Assembly: GCA_029532415.1 (NCBI GenBank) | Contig: JAQOTA010000059.1 | Location: 558,001-622,000 of the forward strand | Direction: 5' to 3' | From: Marasmius tenuissimus | Taxonomy: Eukaryota; Basidiomycota; Agaricomycetes; Agaricales; Marasmiaceae | DNA length: 64,000 nt | Part shown: piece after piece, positions 55,246 to 64,000 of the stretch | Layout: each line of letters opens with the position of its first letter | Position numbering within the stretch: position 1 is the stretch's first letter | Translations under genes and position numbers: made by a program | Notes under the pieces: model-generated | The model's database searches: none | What the model saw: only the letters and a program-made list of their open reading frames with translations | Told to the model about the DNA's origin: nothing

Positions 55246-55855
55246 CGATGGACTTGTGGTTACGGATTTCTCACTTATCTACTTAGGGACTTGCCTTTTT
55301 TTTTCAAGATTCGTTTCTTGTACTTGTAATCGTGAGTGGTACACGAGCTGTAATGACCTGACTTGCAACAAGATACATGTAAAACCTTGGTGCAGTTAGG
55401 AACATTACAACTACATAGGTCCAAGGAGGACCTCCCAGACCCAGGCAGATATTCTTCAAGGCGCCTTCGGGCCCGGCCGATAACCGGGACCTCCGGAAGC
55501 ATTGACACGCGTCGCAAGTTGTCCTCCATCGTCGTGGATCGATTCTCAGCTTCCTCCAGTAACCATCGCCAATATGAATTCGAGGAGTGTAGTGTCTCCT
55601 ATTTTCACTGAATGCCCGAATGGCCGCCATTTATATCCAGTACTCACTAGTTACGTGGAGACTGATTAGAAGTTGGTCTGTTGACAATTAATCAATGATC
55701 ATAATGACTCGTATCATCACGGACAGGGCCAAGATACTGCGACAGCTACAGCACTCAGTGACAAACGTTGTCGAAGATAACGGATAGTCGCGTTTGTGTG
55801 CCGATAGAAAAGACAGGATAAGGTGAGCTTATACATTTCCTTTCTAATCAAGTGA
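55246..55855. other. Intergenic between the transporter and F-box N
   Basis: This is the 3' flank of the transporter, then the N leader. From about 55611 it matches the O leader at 58090-58330, including a non-coding leader exon and a 5' UTR intron with donor GTGAGCTT near 55822. Confidence 0.5.
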
Positions 55856-55879
55856 ATGACAGAATCCCCAATTCAGAAT

Positions 55880-57658
55880 ATGACTCCTGAATCCCAGTTC
55901 GCCCGTGTTCTGCATACGAACCATGTTCCTTCAGCAAGGGAACTCGAGGAGCTACAGTATCTTGTGCGTGAGCCAAATGAAAGAATCAAAAGGCTCGACG
56001 TAGAAATCAATCACCTTCAGGTCGAACGAGGTGACTTCCAACAATTCGTCGACAGTCATTCTGCACTCGCAACACCTTTCCGGCGACTACCTGCGGATAT
56101 TTGGGGCGACATATTCGTCCATTGTTTGCCCACGAACAAGCTCAACGTCGCCGTGTGTACAGTCAAGGAGTCCCCATTACTCCTCACTGCCGTCTGCCGA
56201 ACGTGGAGGGAAATCGCATTGAGCACACCGAGACTTTGGTGTGCTTTACACGTATGTGTTTCGGGGCTCAATGTTCATCCGGCGCTCCAAGCTCGACTGG
56301 AAGGCATCAAGATGTGGTTGGACAGGTCTGGATCCCGACCACTGACCCTTTCTGTCTCGATGATGGACAACAGTCCTTCGACCATAGCTGCACCAGTCGA
56401 CATCGACTCGGAAAACCCTTATACAGCGTTGATGGGCCTTTTGATTCACTATTCCCACCGTTGGAGAATCCTTGCACTCAATAACCCTATAAGATTCTCA
56501 AATCTACGACCACTGGAACGGCTGAACGCGCAGGATCTCCCTATTTTGGAGATCGTATACGCCGGAAGCCTGGGCCTACTTGCGCCACGTCCAGATCCAC
56601 CTCCGCACACTAGGCCGCAAAAATTACCCACTGCTTTCGCGAATCTTCTTCCCGAACTACCCTCACTCCACTCCCTCCATTTGCGGTACGCATCCAGATC
56701 TCTTCATGGCGTCCAATCGCGCTGTCTTCGGTTGACACATCTCACCTTGATTTTCTTTGTTGTGGAACCCAACCCCTTTGAGTCATTGCGCGAGGTTGCA
56801 AAGACGTCTCGGGCCCTGAAGGTCCTTACGATGCAGTCTCATTTATTTTGTCGAAATTCTGCTCTTCCCCTCACCACTGTCATTCCTCACAAAGGAGATC
56901 GCGTAAGTTTGCCGAGCCTTGAAGAACTCAACTTTTTGTTAGAAGGAGTTATACATACTAGCCAGGATGGCGTGCAAACATTCCATTACCTTTTCAAGGA
57001 CACGTTCGACACCATCGACACTCCGCAGTTACATCGCCTATTCGTCGAACTAGGAAGGCCATCCACTGCGACAATGGCAGATGAAGCCTTACCGTTTCAC
57101 AATCTCATCGCTGCCTCCCACCATCTCACCCACCTCCAGATCTCCTGTTACCGTAGCTTGAAGCCAGAGGCTTTGTCGCGAAGTCTGCAATCGGCCCCAT
57201 TGCTAAACACCTTAATCCTACGAGCGTGGCCGTTATCGAAAACAAATCCTTATGCCAATACGACGACTACTGCACCGCCTCTGGGTTGGATCACGACTTT
57301 GCTTTCGGCACTCAACGAGTCTGGTTCATGCCCTGAGCTTGAGGTGCTCGACTGCGGCAGGTGTTGGACTGGCGACATCGATTCCATTCTGGAGTTCGTG
57401 CAGGCGGAGGGTAGATCGTCGAAGTTGAAGCACATCAAGGCGGATCTGGGATCATTGGCTGAGGAGGACGTTCTCGCGATGCGTTCCCCACAGCTTATGG
57501 AGACCTTGAGTGCTTTGCGAGAAGCCAAAGGTATCTCAGTCGACTTTAAGTGGGAGGAACTTGAAACGAGCCGCGGCTCTTTGGTTGATGATCCTCACAA
57601 CGGCATGCTCGATGCCTCGCCGGGGCCATGGGAAGACTCTGGGTCTGAATCAGAGTAG
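55880..57658 (+). CDS. F-box-like protein, paralogue N
   Basis: This is one of two plus-strand copies, with 592 residues from MTPESQFARVLHTNHVPS. An ATG 24 bases upstream (55856) is in frame but lies inside the likely 5' UTR intron, which ends at GAATGACAG, so I prefer 55880. The F-box has LPADIWGDIFVHCLP (GDIF instead of GEIF) and CRTWREIALSTPRLWCALHV. The motif reads LEVLDCGRCWTGDI, and the end is SPGPWEDSGSESE. It is about as close to O as L is to M. It is followed at once by a family-U exon relic. Confidence 0.87.
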   Translation: MTPESQFARVLHTNHVPSARELEELQYLVREPNERIKRLDVEINHLQVERGDFQQFVDSHSALATPFRRLPADIWGDIFVHCLPTNKLNVAVCTVKESPLLLTAVCRTWREIALSTPRLWCALHVCVSGLNVHPALQARLEGIKMWLDRSGSRPLTLSVSMMDNSPSTIAAPVDIDSENPYTALMGLLIHYSHRWRILALNNPIRFSNLRPLERLNAQDLPILEIVYAGSLGLLAPRPDPPPHTRPQKLPTAFANLLPELPSLHSLHLRYASRSLHGVQSRCLRLTHLTLIFFVVEPNPFESLREVAKTSRALKVLTMQSHLFCRNSALPLTTVIPHKGDRVSLPSLEELNFLLEGVIHTSQDGVQTFHYLFKDTFDTIDTPQLHRLFVELGRPSTATMADEALPFHNLIAASHHLTHLQISCYRSLKPEALSRSLQSAPLLNTLILRAWPLSKTNPYANTTTTAPPLGWITTLLSALNESGSCPELEVLDCGRCWTGDIDSILEFVQAEGRSSKLKHIKADLGSLAEEDVLAMRSPQLMETLSALREAKGISVDFKWEELETSRGSLVDDPHNGMLDASPGPWEDSGSESE

Positions 57659-57990
57659 TTTGGCTATGGTATTGTAACGAGAGGGTATGGGACATACTTA
57701 TGATGGAATTTTGAATGAATATGCCGGACGACATTGCACCATCGGAACCCATGTGAGGATCGAATTGACAATTTCTATACACTTGGCTTGAGAAAGACGA
57801 AGGTTCACTGGATAGGAAAGCTCGAGCTCGAGTTGAGACTATGACGGGACCAAGGATATTTCTAATTTCGCAGGCCCAACCCAGGCCTAGAAACCAGGCA
57901 GTTGTTGCCGCCCGGCCTTTTGTTGCCATCGGAGAATTCGAAGTTACACTCTAACCACAACCATCACCTCTTTTCGCCCTGAAATCCAGC
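57659..57990. other. Gap between N and the U relic
   Basis: This matches the gap between O and U4 (60131-60396) in order and content, including CTAACCACAACC shortly before the ATG of the U sequence. It is therefore the second copy of the F-box/U spacer. No gene of its own. Confidence 0.5.
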
Positions 57991-58096
57991 ATGCTATCTC
58001 CCCTGGTTTTAGGAGCGACGCTAGACGTCAATAACGTGAATCTAACGAATTGGAAACTGATAGAGGGAGGATGGGAACCAGACGAGATTGTATGCC
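57991..58096 (+). pseudogene. Family U relic (exon 1 only)
   Basis: This reads MLSPLVLGATLDVNNVNLTN then WKLIEGGWEPDEIV, aligning with exon 1 of U3 and U4 (WKPVEGDWEPDEIV). The donor site that follows in the intact copies (GTGCG) is destroyed, and the sequence passes straight into the leader of F-box O. No other family-U exon remains between N and O. Confidence 0.75.
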
Positions 58097-58357
58097 CGAA
58101 TAGGGCGCCGCGATAGATTCAGTACTCACTGGTCACGCGGAGAGACTGAAGTTGATCCAGTGATTCAATGATCATGATGACTCGCATCAGCACGGGCAAG
58201 GCCAAGATACTGCGGCAGCTACAGCACGCAGTGACAGACGTTGTCGAAGAGAACAGAGGGTCATATTTATACACCGATAGAGAGCAGGATAAGGTGAGCT
58301 TACGCGTTTCCTTTCTCATCAATTGAAGGTGAATAACACTGGACAGAAACCCCAATC

Positions 58358-60130
58358 ATGCCCCAGGAACGACAGAATATGACTCCTGAATCCCAGTTCG
58401 CCCGTGTTCTGCACACGAACTATGTTCCTTCGACAAGGGAACTCAAGGAGCTACAGAATCTTGTGCGTGAGCCAAAGGAAAGGCTCGAAAGGCTCGACGT
58501 AGAAATCAAACGCCTTCAGGCCGAGCGAGATGACCTACAACAATTCGTCGATAGTCACTGTGCGCTCACAATGCCTTTCCGACGGCTTCCTGCGGACATT
58601 TGGGGCGAAGTATTCGTTCGGTGTCTACCCACGAACAAGCTCAACGTCGCCGTGTGTACGGTCAAGGAGTCCCCCTTGCTCCTCACCACCGTCTGCCGAA
58701 CGTGGAGAGAAATTGCATTGAGCACACCGAGACTTTGGTGTGCTTTACACGTATGTGTTTCGGGGCTCGATGTCCATCCGGCGCCCCAAGCTCGACTGGA
58801 AGGCATTAAATCATGGTTGGACAGGTCTGGATCTCGACCATTGACCCTTTCTATCTCGATGGTGGACAAGAGTCCCTCGAGTCCATTGGCACCAGTCGAT
58901 ACCGAGTCGGAAAACCCTTATACAGCATCGATGGGCCTTTTGGTTCGCTATTCCCACCGCTGGAGAATCCTTGCACTTGATTCTCGCATAAAAGCTTCAC
59001 ATCTACGACCACTCGAGCGGCTAACCGCAGAGGATCTCCCTATCTTGGAGATCGTATACGCCGGAAGCCTAGGACTACTCGCGCTGCGTACTACAGGCAC
59101 TCCTCCGAGCACTTTGCCGCCAAGATCACCCACTGCTTTCGCAGATATTCTTCCAAAACTACCCTCACTCCACTCCCTCCATCTGCGACGTGCATCTAAA
59201 TCCCTTCTTGATGTTCAATCGTGCTGTCTTCGATTGACAGAGCTCACATTGATTTTCGCTATTGAAGACCCAAATCCCATCGAGTCGTTGCGTGAGGTTG
59301 CGAAGGCATCTCGCGCCCTGAAAGTTCTTACAATTCAGTCTTATTTGCTCCCCCGACGCACTGCTCTCCTCACCACTGTTATTCCCGACGTAGGGGATGC
59401 CGTAAGTTTGCCCAGCCTTCGAGAATTGAACCTTTTATTGGAAGGAACCCTACATTCCAGGCAGGATGGCGTGCGTACATTCCACCCACATATGAGGAAC
59501 ACGTTCAACAGCATCGACGCTCCGCAGTTACGTCGCCTATTCGTCCAACTAGGAAGGCCGTCCACTTCGACAATGGCAGACGAGACCTTACCGCTTCATA
59601 ACCTCATCACCACTTCCCCCCACCTCACTCACCTCCAGATCTCCTGTTACCGTTCTCTGAAGGCAGAGGCCTTGTCGCGAAGTCTGCTATCAGCGCCATC
59701 GCTAAACACCTTAATCCTACGAGCGTGTCCGTTTCCAGGTCCAACTCGTCAAAAGACGCAAAATAGTGTGCCACCTCTAGGCTGGACAACGATCTTGCTT
59801 TCGGCACTCAACGGCCTTGGTTCATGCCCTGAGCTGAAGGTGCTTGACTGTGGCAAATGCTGGACCGACGACATTGACTCCATCCTGGAATTCGTCCAGG
59901 TGGAGGGTAGATTGTCGAAGTTGAAACACCTCCAGGCGGACCTAGGGTCATTGACGGCGGAGGATGTTCATGCAGTGTTTTCCCCGCAGCTTATGGCGAC
60001 CTTGAGTACTTTGCGAGAAGCCAAGGGCGTTGCAGTCAATCTCCAGTGGGAGGAAGTTGAAGCGAACCGCTCTTTGGTTGATCCTCACAACGGAATGCTT
60101 GAGGTCTCACCGGCACCATGGGAAGACTGA
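58358..60130 (+). CDS. F-box-like protein, paralogue O
   Basis: This intact frame of 590 residues starts MPQERQNMTPESQFARVLHT; the second Met (58379) aligns with the start of N. The first ATG lies 11 nt after the acceptor of the 5' UTR intron (TGGACAG), so it is usable. The F-box has LPADIWGEVFVRCLP and CRTWREIALSTPRLWCALHV. The motif reads LKVLDCGKCWTDDI, and the protein ends soon after SPAPWED, shorter than N. The leader exon has a frame beginning MMTRISTGKAKILRQLQ, but it does not join the F-box frame and is stopped in N, so it is probably untranslated. Confidence 0.87.
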   Translation: MPQERQNMTPESQFARVLHTNYVPSTRELKELQNLVREPKERLERLDVEIKRLQAERDDLQQFVDSHCALTMPFRRLPADIWGEVFVRCLPTNKLNVAVCTVKESPLLLTTVCRTWREIALSTPRLWCALHVCVSGLDVHPAPQARLEGIKSWLDRSGSRPLTLSISMVDKSPSSPLAPVDTESENPYTASMGLLVRYSHRWRILALDSRIKASHLRPLERLTAEDLPILEIVYAGSLGLLALRTTGTPPSTLPPRSPTAFADILPKLPSLHSLHLRRASKSLLDVQSCCLRLTELTLIFAIEDPNPIESLREVAKASRALKVLTIQSYLLPRRTALLTTVIPDVGDAVSLPSLRELNLLLEGTLHSRQDGVRTFHPHMRNTFNSIDAPQLRRLFVQLGRPSTSTMADETLPLHNLITTSPHLTHLQISCYRSLKAEALSRSLLSAPSLNTLILRACPFPGPTRQKTQNSVPPLGWTTILLSALNGLGSCPELKVLDCGKCWTDDIDSILEFVQVEGRLSKLKHLQADLGSLTAEDVHAVFSPQLMATLSTLREAKGVAVNLQWEEVEANRSLVDPHNGMLEVSPAPWED

Positions 60131-60396
60131 ATGAGAGCGATTCAGTATTGTAACGAGAACGGTAGATACAGTTTTGAATGAATACACCGGAGAATACGAG
60201 ATCGGGGCTCATGGGAGGAACGAATGAACAATGGTCATGGACTTGGTCAGAGAAAAGACAATTTGAAGTTCGTTGGACAAGGAAAGTCGTGCCGGGCCGC
60301 TGCCACCCGGCCTTTTGTCACCATTCGGGGATGTCGATGAACTTGTACTCTAACCACAACCGTCATCCTTCTCGCCCTGAACTTCAGCGCTTCAGC
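60131..60396. other. Promoter of U4
   Basis: CTAACCACAACCGTCATCCT lies about 45 bases before the ATG. Near-identical text stands before the U relic at 57991 and, more weakly, before U3 and U1. It is a candidate shared promoter motif of family U. Confidence 0.45.
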
Positions 60397-61553
60397 ATGC
60401 TATTTCCCTTTGACATTGTAACGACTCCAAACGTGAAAAACGTGGAGCTAACGACCTGGAAACCGGTAGAGGGGGATTGGGAACCTGATGAGATCGTGGT
60501 GCGCCTGCCCTCTGAGTATTACCCCTCATAGCATATTTGGCTTATTGAACTCTGAATATGAAGCGTGTTTATGAATGGCTTCACGGGATGGATTACCGGT
60601 CATTCATTTTCCCAGAAATCGAAGGTGTGTACCTGCCACTTGAATGAACTGGCCAACATTAACGTTCTACTGTAGTGTCGAGTGACTTCCGACGACTGGT
60701 ACAAAAGCCCGGCCCGATATTCACGATTAGCCCAACAAAGGATGTTGTCGAGAAGGCCTTCAACCTATGCAAGTTCAATAAGAATGTGAAGAAACCCGAG
60801 GAGCGTCAGCGACACGAGGTGCGTACAGTAACCGATGTGGAATAAGAAGACACTAGTCACTCACTGTCGATTCGCATAGGTTTTCGGGTCGGGCCCTTGG
60901 GAATATATCTTGATACCTTGGGAAGAGGCCAAAAAGGAAGATATACCTCAGCTTTATCAACTCTCAGGCAGTACTACCGTTCCAATCGACTATGATCCCG
61001 ACAATTTCGATACGCTTCCCCGATTCACTTTATTTTTACATCCTCTCGTCGGCCTGTACTATCTCATGCGCATGCTGCTCTGCCCGTATCGCTACTCGGA
61101 GGGTATCCGACACGGAGTTTTCACCTTGTTCCAGGAATATGAGGAATCCGTACCTTTCTTTTTAGATTGTCCCTTCGCCCCGAGACCCCCTTCTCCCAAA
61201 CGGTCTCATTCCGAAATTTCCAGTGACGAATACGAAGAACCTTGTGACTTCACTGCTCAAGGCCTGCTCTCGACGCGGACTGCTCATCAGCGGAAGAATC
61301 AGAGGAAGAGGAGGACCAGGAGGAGCAACCAAATGTGTCTCAAGGTATCACCGAGTGGGCTCTGCATGTGATACCTACTCCTGAAGACGACCTGGGTACC
61401 AGTGAAAGTGGCGAGGACGATAGAGAGATCTCGAACAAAGTTGACGAGGTTCTCAGTCGTCTCGAGGAAGAGAACCAAAGGCGGCTGCAGCTGGCGAAGC
61501 CAATTCTGGCTGATCGATGTACGGCGACACGGAAACGGGCCAGGCGGTACTAG
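60397..61553 (+). pseudogene. Family U copy U4, frameshifted
   Basis: Exons are 60397-60498, 60564-60624, 60676-60818 and 60880 onward, equivalent to those of U3, and the two proteins are about 90% alike up to SSDEYEEPCD. There four bases present in U3 (in CTGCAGCC) are missing. The frame shifts, replaces the Cys-rich and acidic part, and stops at 61371. The conserved end (ITEWALHVIPTPED to RKRARRY) is still readable in another frame up to 61553. The shift looks recent because the rest is so well kept. A truncated protein with a basic new tail is possible. Confidence 0.7.
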
Positions 61554-62165
61554 TCTGCACATGGGTTTACTTTGCTCATAAAAGTTGACCACTCTCCTCG
61601 CTTTTGTCAATTTAGTGTCAATTTCCGCTTGGTTTGATTTTGTAGCTTTACTCATTCTTAGAGCTTACCGTTGCATCTCTTATTGTTATTTAGTGTATAC
61701 TTAGACTTGGTAATGTATAATAGCTGAAAAAACTTTCCCCGACTCTCTTGAGAGGAGGGCTTTGTCGTCGCCCGATCATGGTATCACGTGAGAGCAGTCA
61801 CATGAATATAGAGCACGTGCCTATCGGGGCTTATAACTTGTTTCCTAAATCCGAATCGTCGCTCATGGGAAATTTCGTAGACGCCGGCAAGCGGCAGAGC
61901 CCGCTACTGCCAAATCTCTTCGTGTCATTCTCACTGGCACCCCTCACCCCACTCGGACCAAGACTCCATATTGATAACATAATATTGCCATTGCAGACCA
62001 ATAAACTCATACCAAAGGACCGTCCAACCCAGGTACGCTCATAAGCCTCCTATACTCGCACCAATCGTCACACACCGCGAACTGCCAACCGCACGCGAAG
62101 AAATCATCTGAAAACCCCCTGTCATAGGCTGACCTGAGTCAGATACAGAGGAACACTAGGGGGCT
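61554..62165. other. Intergenic, right of U4
   Basis: No coding frame with an ATG and family resemblance is present. It includes the 3' flank of the gene at 62166-63134 and the first copy of a 64-bp direct repeat from 62138. Confidence 0.45.
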
Positions 62166-62201
62166 TCACGACGGATCCGTCGTAGCGAGGGGCTCGGGAA
62201 T
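62138..62201. repeat. 64-bp direct repeat, copy 1
   Basis: This matches 62539-62602 at 62 of 64 positions. It begins GTCAGATACAGAGGAA and ends GGGGCTCGGGAAT. It covers the stop codon of the minus-strand gene. Confidence 0.9.
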
Positions 62202-63134
62202 AGATGGAAAATCAATATCATCATCAAAACCCAAGGCAGACGAAATTCTGGAAGAAACTCTTTCGGGCGCCTCCACATAGTGCTGCAAAAACAAACTCAC
62301 GACATGAAACGCCATGGCCAAAGTGTGATCATATGAATGGCCCGTGTGGTAGCAACCAGACGGAGTGGATGGGCCCAATTTCGAATTCTCGACACATGCA
62401 CCTGAAGCAAGGTGAAATATAATTGCCTCTTGGCACTGCGCAGCGCTGAGGCTCACAGATGGAATATTGTGCATCGCCATTGTAGCATATAGCTGCTGAG
62501 GGTACAATGAAAAAAGGTATAGAGGATCGTATGACGGGGTCAGATACAGAGGAATACTAGGGGGCTTCAAGACGGATCCGTCGTAGCGAGGGGCTCGGGA
62601 ATCAGACGATCCCCACCCGGATAAATGGTAAGGCTGTACATGGGGTGCGGGTGTCGAGAAAAAAGATGCCGACGGAAAAGAACCGTACGGCTGCGAAGGG
62701 GGGGTGCTGACTGGGTAGGGACTCGAACTGACGAATGCGGGAGTTTGGATGATGAGGGGGAGAACTGATGCTTCTACGGAAAATGTTAGCCTGCTTTAGA
62801 AACAACGGAATGAGCACTCGCCAGAAAACGGCGCCAGCACGCTGAGAGCCACACCGATAATACCGTTGAAGGCGGTACGAACAGCCATGGCAAGCCAATC
62901 CGACCCGAGAGACACAGAAGGTTGCGAAGCTGTAGCGGAAGCAGGGACGTCGCCCACGAGCACCTTTAGAGATAACGAGAACTTCGATAGAGATGGTAAT
63001 CTCGAGATGACATGTACCGGTTCGTCCAGGTCGAAACTTCCAAGAGAGATCCATGACTGACGAGAGAGGTAAGAGAGGCTGCGGGAAGAGTCCACGACAA
63101 CAAGACAAGGACGACCGTTGATAGTGAAAGACAT
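62166..63134 (-). CDS. Small protein of unknown function, two exons
   Basis: Exon 1 is 63134-62822 and exon 2 is 62773-62166, giving 306 residues. The intron would be GC-AG (GCGAGT...CGTAG); the nearby GT donor gives the wrong frame. Exon 1 begins MSFTINGRPCLVVVDSSRS, which loosely recalls the strand-and-loop of retroviral-type aspartic proteases, but the DS(G/S)A signature is not met. The middle is Pro/Ser/Tyr-rich (PPSQPYGSFPSASFFSTPAP). The end has a helical stretch (TLAMAFHVVSLFLQHYVEAP) before IPEPLATTDPS. The stop codon lies within a 64-bp repeat of the gene's own exon. I do not recognise the family. Confidence 0.5.
62539..62602. repeat. 64-bp direct repeat, copy 2
   Basis: This partner of 62138-62201 lies inside exon 2 of the minus-strand gene, where it is translated in a different frame (DSRAPRYDGSVLKPP). 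Confidence 0.9.
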
Positions 63135-63189
63135 GTGGGTGGAAACGAGAGATAGTGATGGGAGGAAAACAAGCTGCGTGGGAAGTCAA

Positions 63190-63800
63190 AGTTTATAAGG
63201 GAATATGCGAAGTTGATCCAGTGACCATGAGAAAAAAGTCATGCTTTCCGAGAGGGCTTCCGCGAAAACGGTTTTTTCGCACTTTCGGTAAAACCCTCTA
63301 CTTAGCAGTAGCGGGAAAATTGCCCCCTTTCCGCTTGAGAACACTGCTATTCAAAGCCTGAATTCCAACCTTTGCACGCGATTATGAATGGCATCGCACA
63401 ACTGGTAGATCTCCAGCAAGCGCACTCTCCTACTTGGAATCTGGATGGACAGCTCTCAGACCTCACTGGGCGCCGCCCCAGGAGTTCATCCTATCCTGTT
63501 TCCTTGATGAGGTTTTCTGCTACAGAACTCCATTCCTGGGCGCTGCGAGGAGCCGGCCCTTCAAGGCCGGGCGATGAGCAGTGCTCTTCTGAATTGTTTC
63601 TTGAACTACAGATGCCGGTGAGGAACGAACCGGCATCATGGTTCCAACCGAGCGAAGGCTGATGACTCAGCATTCACTCTTTCCTCGCGACTTCCACCTG
63701 TCGCTCGCAGCCTTCCAGTTCCGTTTCCCTTCCTACCGTTTGCTTGCTTTTTGAATCTACTTTACTACTCCTTTAAATTCTTCTTCATCTTCACGCTTCA
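63190..63800. other. Intergenic with pyrimidine-rich promoter
   Basis: No gene is supported. The last 120 bases are CT-rich (CCTTCCAGTTCCGTTTCCCT), typical of a fungal promoter or 5' UTR before the ATG at 63801. Confidence 0.45.
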
Positions 63801-64000
63801 ATGACGGAAGGATCCGGAATGACAGATCAGGATAGAGCTGCGAGAGCAGTTCAAGGTCTCGGTGCTGGCGCAGCACCGCATGGAAATAATAGACCAGGCA
63901 TGCCAAGGCGGCGGTCCGAAGACTCGGTAGGTCAGGGTGACCGTGACGGAGGATCGAGGGATCTCGAGGAGGAGATTGAAGTATTGAGGGAAAGGATCAG
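63801..64000 (+). CDS. 5' end of an unknown gene, cut by the window edge
   Basis: An ATG after a CT-rich stretch opens a frame that stays open to the last base (66 codons). It reads MTEGSGMTDQDRAARAVQG, then an Arg/Gly-rich part (PRRRSEDSVGQGDRDGG), then the start of a likely coiled coil (LEEEIEVLRERI). A second in-frame Met lies at codon 7. There is too little to name; a structural protein with a coiled coil or a retroelement gag-like protein are both possible. Confidence 0.45.
   Translation, partial: MTEGSGMTDQDRAARAVQGLGAGAAPHGNNRPGMPRRRSEDSVGQGDRDGGSRDLEEEIEVLRERI

Noticed and set aside
58161..58280. Leader frame MMTRISTGKAKILRQLQ as a first coding exon of F-box O
   Set aside because: Its phase does not join the F-box frame, and the matching leader of N is interrupted by a stop.
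62822..63134. Retrotransposon protease at the start of the 62-63 kb gene
   Set aside because: The DSGA/DSSA signature is not met, and no reverse transcriptase, integrase or terminal repeats are nearby.
1..64000. tRNA, rRNA or CRISPR features
   Set aside because: No cloverleaf-like A and B boxes, ribosomal sequence or regularly spaced short repeats were seen; this was by eye, so a tRNA scan could still find one.

Overview
The window looks like nuclear DNA of a filamentous basidiomycete, most likely an Agaricomycete (inference). Introns are short (about 50-75 nt) and mostly GT-AG. There is a fungal-type adenylate cyclase (RA, leucine-rich repeats, PP2C-like, cyclase). Much of the rest is one expanded family of F-box-like proteins with an N-terminal coiled coil, a type common in mushroom-forming fungi.

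Layout. 1-1870: nothing firmly assignable. 1871-3895 (+): DUF4140/DUF4139 gene, six exons. 4122-15926 (-): five F-box-like paralogues (A broken, B, C, D frameshifted, E). A 140-bp foldback transposon and a relic of an E-type gene lie between A and B. 16361-20664 (-): three tandem copies of an unrecognised acidic family, here called family U (U1 decayed, U2 without its start ATG, U3 intact). 21078-22815 (+): a conserved-looking gene of unknown function. 23047-40200 (-): an F-box C-terminal fragment followed by seven full-length F-box-like genes (G-M). 41496-48411 (-): adenylate cyclase. 48412-52499: a long stretch with no assignable gene. 52500-55245 (+): NIPA-type magnesium transporter, 14 exons. 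55880-61553 (+): F-box N, family-U exon relic, F-box O, family-U pseudogene U4. 62166-63134 (-): small two-exon gene of unknown function. 63801-64000 (+): start of a gene that runs off the window.

How it fits together. Two signalling or transport genes and two other single-copy genes are embedded in a birth-and-death array of 15 F-box-like sequences and 5 family-U sequences. F-box proteins normally act as substrate receptors of SCF ubiquitin ligases, so the array probably encodes a varied set of target-recognition subunits. Family U sits beside F-box genes at two separate places. On the right side an F-box plus family-U pair was duplicated as a unit. Short stretches of family-U-like exon also appear in F-box leader regions. 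This linkage, the intron placed immediately before the F-box start codon, and the near-invariant C-terminal tail are the most interesting signals here. All domain calls come from reading the translated sequence; no database search was run.
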